Of a stretch of 64,000 nucleotides of DNA, positions 59,795-64,000 are shown in pieces; the stretch's first letter is position 1, and every line of letters begins with the position of its first letter. The notes below the pieces were generated by a model. It was not told the origin of the DNA, made no database searches, and worked only from the letters and a program-made list of their open reading frames with translations. The position numbers and the translations under genes were made by a program. The stretch is from Luteimonas suaedae (lineage in GTDB: Bacteria > Pseudomonadota > Gammaproteobacteria > Xanthomonadales > Xanthomonadaceae): positions 682,001 to 746,000 of the forward strand of contig NZ_VSSP01000001.1 of assembly GCF_008312895.1 (NCBI RefSeq). Reading direction: 5' to 3'.

Positions 59795-60088
59795 ATGGGG
59801 GAAAGGACTCCCTGCGTTTACATTCTCGCGAGCCGACGCAACGGCACGCTCTACATCGGTGTAACGTCCGATCTGCCGGCGCGAATCTGGCAGCACAAGC
59901 ACGATCTCGTTGCGGGTTTCACGCAGCGCCATCGCGTGCACGTACTGGTTTGGTACGAACCCCACCCAACCATGGAGTCGGCGATCCGTAGGGAGAAGGC
60001 GCTCAAGGAGTGGAAGCGTGCGTGGAAGCTGCGATTGATCGAGTCGGCGAATCCGCAGTGGCGGGATCTTTATCCGGAGATCGCTTAG
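59795..60088 (+). CDS. GIY-YIG nuclease family protein
   Basis: A 97-residue single-domain protein of the UPF0213/YhbQ type. The GIY-YIG core appears as CVYILASRRNGTLYIGVTSDL, with the conserved Arg in LPARIWQHK and a C-terminal basic helix (REKALKEWKRAWKLRLIE). Such small proteins have DNA-binding or weak nuclease activity. It is unlike mobile intron nucleases, having no further domain, although it borders on repeated DNA. The start is the first ATG; no clear ribosome-binding site. Confidence 0.88.
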   Translation: MGERTPCVYILASRRNGTLYIGVTSDLPARIWQHKHDLVAGFTQRHRVHVLVWYEPHPTMESAIRREKALKEWKRAWKLRLIESANPQWRDLYPEIA

Positions 60089-60090
60089 GC

Positions 60091-60506
60091 AACCATCGCA
60101 GCTCGTCACGAAGTCTGTCGGGCTCTCGCATGCGCCTCGACTGACGCAGCGTCGGCTCTCTGGATCCCGGCCTTCGCCGGGATGACGGATCTGGAACCAT
60201 CACGGTTCGTCGTGAAGCCCGTCAGGCTCTCGCATGCGCCTCGACTGACGCAGCGTCGGCTTTCTGGATCCCGGCCTTCGCCGGGATGACGGATCTGGAA
60301 CCGTCGCGGTTCGTCGTGAAGCCTGTCGGGCTTTCGCGTGCACCTCGACTGACGCAGCATCAGCTTTCTGGATCCCGGCCTTCGCCGGGATGACGGATCT
60401 GGAACCATCGCGGTTCGTCGTGAAGCCTGTCGGGCTTTCGCGTGCACCTCGACTGACGCAGAATCGGCTTTCTGGATCCCGGCCTTCGCCGGGATGACGG
60501 ATTCGA
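60091..60506. repeat. four tandem 104-bp repeats, each with a REP hairpin
   Basis: This 421-bp gap holds no gene. Units begin at 60091, 60195, 60299 and 60403 (AACC(A/G)TCGCGGTTCGTCG...), each exactly 104 bp. Each ends with ATCCCGGC-cttc-GCCGGGAT followed by GACGGAT. The first unit is the most diverged. 104 is not a multiple of three, so open frames across it are by chance. Confidence 0.95.
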
Positions 60507-60509
60507 AAC

Positions 60510-61511
60510 ATGATGGCCTCTATTCCATCCACCTTCCGCGCCTTTCGCATCCACAATGACGACGCCGGCTATCGCAGCGGCATCGAGGACGTTTCGCTGG
60601 ACGAGCTCGCACCCGGCGAAGTCGTGATCAAGGCCGCGTATTCCTCGGTCAACTACAAGGATGCCCTCGCCGGCACCGGGCAGGGCAAGATCCTGCGGCG
60701 CTTCCCGCTGGTCGGCGGCATCGATGTCGCCGGCCATGTCGTCGCCTCGAGCGACAAGGCGTTCAAGGAAGGCGATGCCGTACTGGTCACCGGCTGCGGC
60801 CTGAGCGAGACCCGCGACGGCGGCTACTCCGAATACGTCCGCCTCGAGTCGCGCTGGGTGATTCCACTGCCGGACGGGCTCGACCTGCGCGAGAGCATGA
60901 TCGTGGGCACCGCCGGCTTCACCGCAGCGCTGGCACTGCTGCGCATGAGCGAGAACCGGCAGACGCCGGACCTCGGCCCGCTGGCGGTGACCGGCGCCAC
61001 CGGCGGCGTCGGTTCGCTGGCGGTCGACATCTTCAGCAGCGCCGGCTACCAGGTACATGCGATCAGCGGCAAGCCGGAACACGCTGGCTACCTGCGGGCG
61101 ATTGGCGCCGATGCGGTGCTTGGTCGCGATGCGCTGGCGACCGCGCGGCCGATGGAATCGGTGCGCTTCGGCGGCGGCCTCGACAACGTCGGCGGCCCCA
61201 TGCTGACCAGCCTGCTCGCGCAGACCGCGCCCTACGGCAACGTCGCCAGCGCCGGGCTCGCGGCCAGCCACGACCTGCCGGCCACGGTGATGCCGTTCAT
61301 CATCCGCGGCGTCTCGCTGCTCGGCGTCGCCTCGGCCGGCACCGCGCGCGGGATCCGCGACGAGGTCTGGCGCCGGCTCGCGTCCGACTGGAAGCCGTGC
61401 CACCTCGACCGCATCTGCACCCGCGAGGCGCCGCTCGAGCAACTGCCCGAGGTGTTCGCGCGCATGCTGGCCGGGGACTCGCTCGGGCGGACGCTGGTCA
61501 CAATCGGCTGA
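60510..61511 (+). CDS. acuI: acrylyl-CoA reductase / YhdH-family quinone oxidoreductase
   Basis: A 333-residue NADPH-dependent medium-chain reductase of the YhdH/AcuI type, without zinc ligands. Visible are AAYSSVNYKDALAGTGQGK, GIDVAGHVVAS, the nucleotide-binding VTGATGGVGSLAVD and the C-terminal LAGDSLGRTLVTIG. AcuI reduces toxic acrylyl-CoA to propionyl-CoA. The start lies 4 bp after the tandem repeat array, which thus supplies the entire upstream region, and no Shine-Dalgarno sequence is seen. The adjacent ATG at 60513 is an equal candidate. Confidence 0.9.
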   Translation: MMASIPSTFRAFRIHNDDAGYRSGIEDVSLDELAPGEVVIKAAYSSVNYKDALAGTGQGKILRRFPLVGGIDVAGHVVASSDKAFKEGDAVLVTGCGLSETRDGGYSEYVRLESRWVIPLPDGLDLRESMIVGTAGFTAALALLRMSENRQTPDLGPLAVTGATGGVGSLAVDIFSSAGYQVHAISGKPEHAGYLRAIGADAVLGRDALATARPMESVRFGGGLDNVGGPMLTSLLAQTAPYGNVASAGLAASHDLPATVMPFIIRGVSLLGVASAGTARGIRDEVWRRLASDWKPCHLDRICTREAPLEQLPEVFARMLAGDSLGRTLVTIG

Positions 61512-61614
61512 GACGCGACGGCGCCGTCGCCACGATCCGCTTCAATTCCGTGACGCAGGCGGTTGATTCGTCTGGGCGGGACCCGCACCGTACGGACGCG
61601 GGCGGTACTGTCGC

Positions 61615-61642
61615 TTGCGGGCGCCGGCACCGCAGTTACAAT
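61615..61642 (+). promoter_or_regulatory. sigma70-type promoter upstream of the pilH-like gene
   Basis: TTGCGG (61615-61620) and TACAAT (61637-61642), 16 bp apart, with the start codon 25 nt after the -10 and GGGGAA as ribosome-binding site. Confidence 0.5.
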
Positions 61643-61667
61643 CCTCACGTTGAATCCGGGGAATACC

Positions 61668-62075
61668 ATGGCGCGCATCCTGATCGTCGACGACTCGCCT
61701 TCGCAACTGGCCGGCATCCGCCGGATCGTGGAAAAGCTCGGCCATGAAGCGCTGCCGGCCGAAGACGGCCAGGCCGGCGTCGACGCCGCCAAGCGCGAAC
61801 TCCCGGACCTGATCCTGATGGACGTGGTGATGCCGAACCTCAACGGGTTCCAGGCGACCCGCGCGATCACCCGCGAGCCCAGCACCCGGCACATCCCGGT
61901 CGTGCTGGTCACCACCAAGGACCAGGAAACCGACCGCATCTGGGGTATGCGCCAGGGTGCGCGCGGCTATCTCACCAAGCCCTTCAGCGAGAGCGAGCTG
62001 TCGGACGTGATCGCCAGCATCCTCACCGCCGGCGACGCCGGTTCCGCCAAGCCGCAAGCGCCCGTCGCGGGCTGA
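61668..62075 (+). CDS. pilH: single-domain response regulator, PilH-like
   Basis: A 135-residue CheY-like receiver without output domain. The acidic pair D8-D9, phospho-acceptor D52 (ILMDVVMPNLNG) and K104 (YLTKPFSE) are all present. The sequence MARILIVDDSPSQLAGI and the SRxxG-type loop match PilH of the twitching-motility chemosensory system. No other pil-chp genes are within the window, so the symbol rests on sequence alone. GGGGAA lies 5 nt before the ATG. Confidence 0.85.
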   Translation: MARILIVDDSPSQLAGIRRIVEKLGHEALPAEDGQAGVDAAKRELPDLILMDVVMPNLNGFQATRAITREPSTRHIPVVLVTTKDQETDRIWGMRQGARGYLTKPFSESELSDVIASILTAGDAGSAKPQAPVAG

Positions 62076-62133
62076 ACCACGGCGGTTGGATCGCACCGGC
62101 CGATCACGTCGGCGGGACCCCACATCGGTCGAA

Positions 62134-63042
62134 TCACGCCCGTCGCCAACCGGCGCCGAAGGCGTCCTGCAGGTCGCGATAGGCCTTGCGCTGCGCCTCG
62201 TTCTCCGCGCGCGGCGCCAGCACCTCGAGTTCCACGATCTGGTCCCCGGCCGCGGCGCCGCGCGCACCAGGCAGGCCGCGGCCGCGCAGGCGCAGTTTGC
62301 GCCCGGCCTCGGAATCGGGCGGGATCTTCAGCTCCACCGGCCCACCGAGCGTCGGCACGCTGACGGTCGCTCCGAGCGCCGCCTCCCAGGGCGCCACCGG
62401 CAGGACGTGGACGATATTGACGCCGTCGACCTCGAAATTCGGATGCGCGGCATATTCGATCTCCAGCAGCAGATCGCCCTGGCCGCCGGCCCCCTGCCCC
62501 TTGAGGCGGATCAGCTGGCCCGGCCGCACGCCTTTCGGGATCCGCACCTCCAGCGCCTTGTCATTGACCGCGATGCGGATGGCGCGGCCTTCGTACACCG
62601 CCTCCAGCGGCACTGCCAGACGCGCGCGACTGTCTCCGCGCGGCTGTCCGTGGCCGGCACGCGGACCGCCCCCGCCCCGGCGATGGCCGAACAACTCCTC
62701 GAAGAAATCGCTGAAACCGCCGCCGGCGCCGCCACCGGCAAAGATCTCGTCGAAGTCGGCACCGCCGCCGGGCCCGCCCTGGCCGAAGCCGCCCTGCGGC
62801 GGCTGCACCTCGTCGCCGGGACGATAGCCGCGGGCGCGCAGCTGATCGTAGGCACTGCGCTTCTGCGGATCGCGCAGTGCCTCGTAAGCCTCGTTGACCG
62901 CCTTGAACCGCTCCTCGGCGCCCGGTTCCTTGCTGACGTCGGGATGGTATTTGCGCGCCTGGCGGCGATAGGCGGTCTTGATTTCCGCGTCGCCCGCACT
63001 CGGCTCGACGCCGAGGATGTCGTAGTAGTCCTTGAACTGCAT
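62134..63042 (-). CDS. cbpA: DnaJ-class co-chaperone, CbpA type
   Basis: A 302-residue Hsp40 without zinc fingers. The J-domain (about 1-70) has the HPD motif in YHPDVSKEPGAEERF; then comes a Gly/Phe-rich linker (about 80-140, GGFGQGGPGGGADFDEIF) and two C-terminal substrate-binding domains (about 145-295). It stimulates DnaK ATPase and may bind curved DNA as in E. coli. AAGGTGAAG precedes the ATG. It lies after hsp20 on the same strand, so the two heat-shock genes may be co-expressed. Confidence 0.93.
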   Translation of the reverse strand: MQFKDYYDILGVEPSAGDAEIKTAYRRQARKYHPDVSKEPGAEERFKAVNEAYEALRDPQKRSAYDQLRARGYRPGDEVQPPQGGFGQGGPGGGADFDEIFAGGGAGGGFSDFFEELFGHRRGGGGPRAGHGQPRGDSRARLAVPLEAVYEGRAIRIAVNDKALEVRIPKGVRPGQLIRLKGQGAGGQGDLLLEIEYAAHPNFEVDGVNIVHVLPVAPWEAALGATVSVPTLGGPVELKIPPDSEAGRKLRLRGRGLPGARGAAAGDQIVELEVLAPRAENEAQRKAYRDLQDAFGAGWRRA

Positions 63043-63141
63043 GCTTCACCTTGCGCCTGGATCGGGGCCGTGGCCGGAGGGTGCGCCGACCAACGCCGGC
63101 GCCCGACGACCTTCGCCGCCGGGCCCGAGGATCCCACAAAC

Positions 63142-63175
63142 GTCACGGCCTGCAAGCACGCCTGCAGGCCGTGAC
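63142..63175 (-). terminator. 13-bp stem hairpin between hsp20 and cbpA
   Basis: GTCACGGCCTGCA (63142-63154) and its exact complement (63163-63175) with an 8-nt loop. No T-run follows on the minus strand, so it may reduce read-through or protect the hsp20 message instead of ending it. Confidence 0.45.
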
Positions 63176-63214
63176 AGGACAAGCGGCCGGATCTGGAGCC
63201 GTGCTGCGGCGTCG

Positions 63215-63685
63215 TTACTGCCGCACGCTGCTGCCCGGCCCGACCTGGATGCGCCGCGGGGTGGTTTCCGGACGCTTGGGAATGCTGATCTCCAGCACCC
63301 CGTTGTGGCCGTTGGCGGTGATGCCTTCCGGATCGGCGCTGTCGGGCAGCGCGAAGCGGCGGTGGAAGCTGCCGGTGCGGCGCTCGACCCGCGAGAAGCG
63401 AGCGTTTTCCCCGTCGGTTTCGGAGCTGCGCTCACCGCGGATGCTGAGGATGCCCTTGTCCATTAGCACCTCGACCTGCTGCGGATCGACGCCCGGCAGG
63501 TCGGCAAAGATCACGAAGCGGCCATCCTCCTCCTTGATGTCCACACGCGGCATCCATTGGCTGGTGACGACGGACGATTCGTCCTGTCCGTCCTCGTTGT
63601 TGAAGAACTGGTTGAAAACCTGGCGGATCTCGTCCTGCATCGAGGACTGGATCGGCCACTGCGGGTGGCGGACCGAATGTCTCAT
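63215..63685 (-). CDS. small heat shock protein, Hsp20/alpha-crystallin family
   Basis: A 156-residue ATP-independent holdase. The alpha-crystallin domain spans about residues 44-140: PRVDIKEEDGRFVIFADLPGV, the central ILSIRGER and the late GVLEISIPKRPE with the C-terminal IxV-type motif IQV. The N-terminus has FNQFF, typical of bacterial class A/C members. GGAGAC precedes the ATG. Convergent or divergent control by RpoH is likely, but no clear heat-shock promoter was recognised. Confidence 0.94.
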   Translation of the reverse strand: MRHSVRHPQWPIQSSMQDEIRQVFNQFFNNEDGQDESSVVTSQWMPRVDIKEEDGRFVIFADLPGVDPQQVEVLMDKGILSIRGERSSETDGENARFSRVERRTGSFHRRFALPDSADPEGITANGHNGVLEISIPKRPETTPRRIQVGPGSSVRQ

Positions 63686-63831
63686 CGAAATGTCTCCGTT
63701 TGCTGTGATACGGCCGTCGCGGCCGGATGCCCCTCAGCTAGGTCCGCCGGCACCGCCTTTCAAGGGCATTTGCCGCCGCCGTAACGCGGAAACGCTAGAC
63801 TGCGTTCAGTCAACCCTCACAGGACACCTGC

Positions 63832-64000
63832 ATGCCCATCCAGCCCGGCGATCCGATCCCCGAAGTCGTGCTCAAGCACATCGATGACGGCATCCAGACC
63901 ATCGACACCCCGACCCTGTTCGACGACAAGAAGGTGGTGCTGTTCGCCGTTCCCGGCGCCTTCACCCCGACCTGCTCGGAGCGGCACCTGCCGGGTTTCG
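63832..64000 (+). CDS. peroxiredoxin, Prx5 type (partial)
   Basis: The gene runs off the right edge; 56 codons are visible. It begins [17 protein letters not shown] and has the peroxidatic Cys48 in [16 protein letters not shown], the signature of Prx5-type, often glutaredoxin-linked, peroxiredoxins. It reduces hydrogen peroxide and organic peroxides. TAGACT at 63796-63801 may be a -10, although no proper -35 is seen, and CAGGAC could serve as ribosome-binding site. Any C-terminal glutaredoxin domain would lie outside the window. Confidence 0.92.
   Translation, partial: MPIQPGDPIPEVVLKHIDDGIQTIDTPTLFDDKKVVLFAVPGAFTPTCSERHLPGF

Noticed and set aside
60091-60506. Possible CRISPR array
   Set aside because: Units repeat over their full 104 bp with no variable spacers, and no cas genes are present.

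Overview
This high-GC window (roughly two thirds G+C by eye) looks like a chromosomal segment of a Xanthomonadales/Lysobacterales gammaproteobacterium. The reasons are a kynurenine (tryptophan) catabolic cluster, a methionine synthase split into two genes behind an ArsR-methyltransferase regulator, a 1662-residue NAD-glutamate dehydrogenase, a YtrA-type GntR/ABC operon and a PilH-like regulator. Genus cannot be fixed from the sequence alone. I saw no prophage, insertion sequence, CRISPR array, rRNA or tRNA.

Layout. 1-6.4 kb (minus strand): end of an OmpA-type lipoprotein, a wax-ester/DGAT acyltransferase, then the rpsF-rpsR-rplI-dnaB-alr block. 6.5-11.6 kb: an A-type Fe-S carrier diverging from asnS, two small unknown genes, paiB, an atypical SDR and nei. 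11.8-19.1 kb: the kynurenine cluster (aldehyde dehydrogenase, carbonic anhydrase, RidA-type deaminase, 3-hydroxyanthranilate dioxygenase, ACMS decarboxylase, kynureninase, kynurenine monooxygenase). Together these cover kynurenine to the oxalocrotonate stage, but tryptophan dioxygenase and formamidase are absent. 19.2-32.4 kb: sbcB, DUF2461, DUF2939, 5'-nucleotidase, alpha/beta hydrolase, nadK, gdhB and an acyl-CoA dehydrogenase. 32.7-37.8 kb: sahR-like regulator and split metH. 38-42.7 kb (minus): DUF2058, slyX, ugd, two FKBP isomerases, glutathione peroxidase. 42.8-46.8 kb: YtrA-type operon and a GSGD-repeat surface protein. 47-53 kb: fumC, purB, VOC protein, ribosomal oxygenase roxA, GNAT fusion. 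53.2-58.9 kb: sucA-sucB-lpd. 59-64 kb: LOG-family gene, GIY-YIG, acuI, pilH-like, cbpA, hsp20 and the start of a peroxiredoxin.

The metabolic theme is central carbon and nitrogen flow: 2-oxoglutarate dehydrogenase, fumarase and glutamate dehydrogenase sit beside tryptophan-ring degradation, NAD kinase and the methionine cycle.

The most unusual property is the intergenic DNA. At least eight sequence families of large imperfect palindromes occupy about twenty gene junctions, often nested inside one another and sometimes enclosing terminators. One sits in frame inside metH. A class of hairpins keeps the core CATGGATG while its stem sequence changes on both sides. Separately, seven genes without a Shine-Dalgarno sequence have a -10-like hexamer exactly 6-7 nt before the start codon, which suggests leaderless transcripts.
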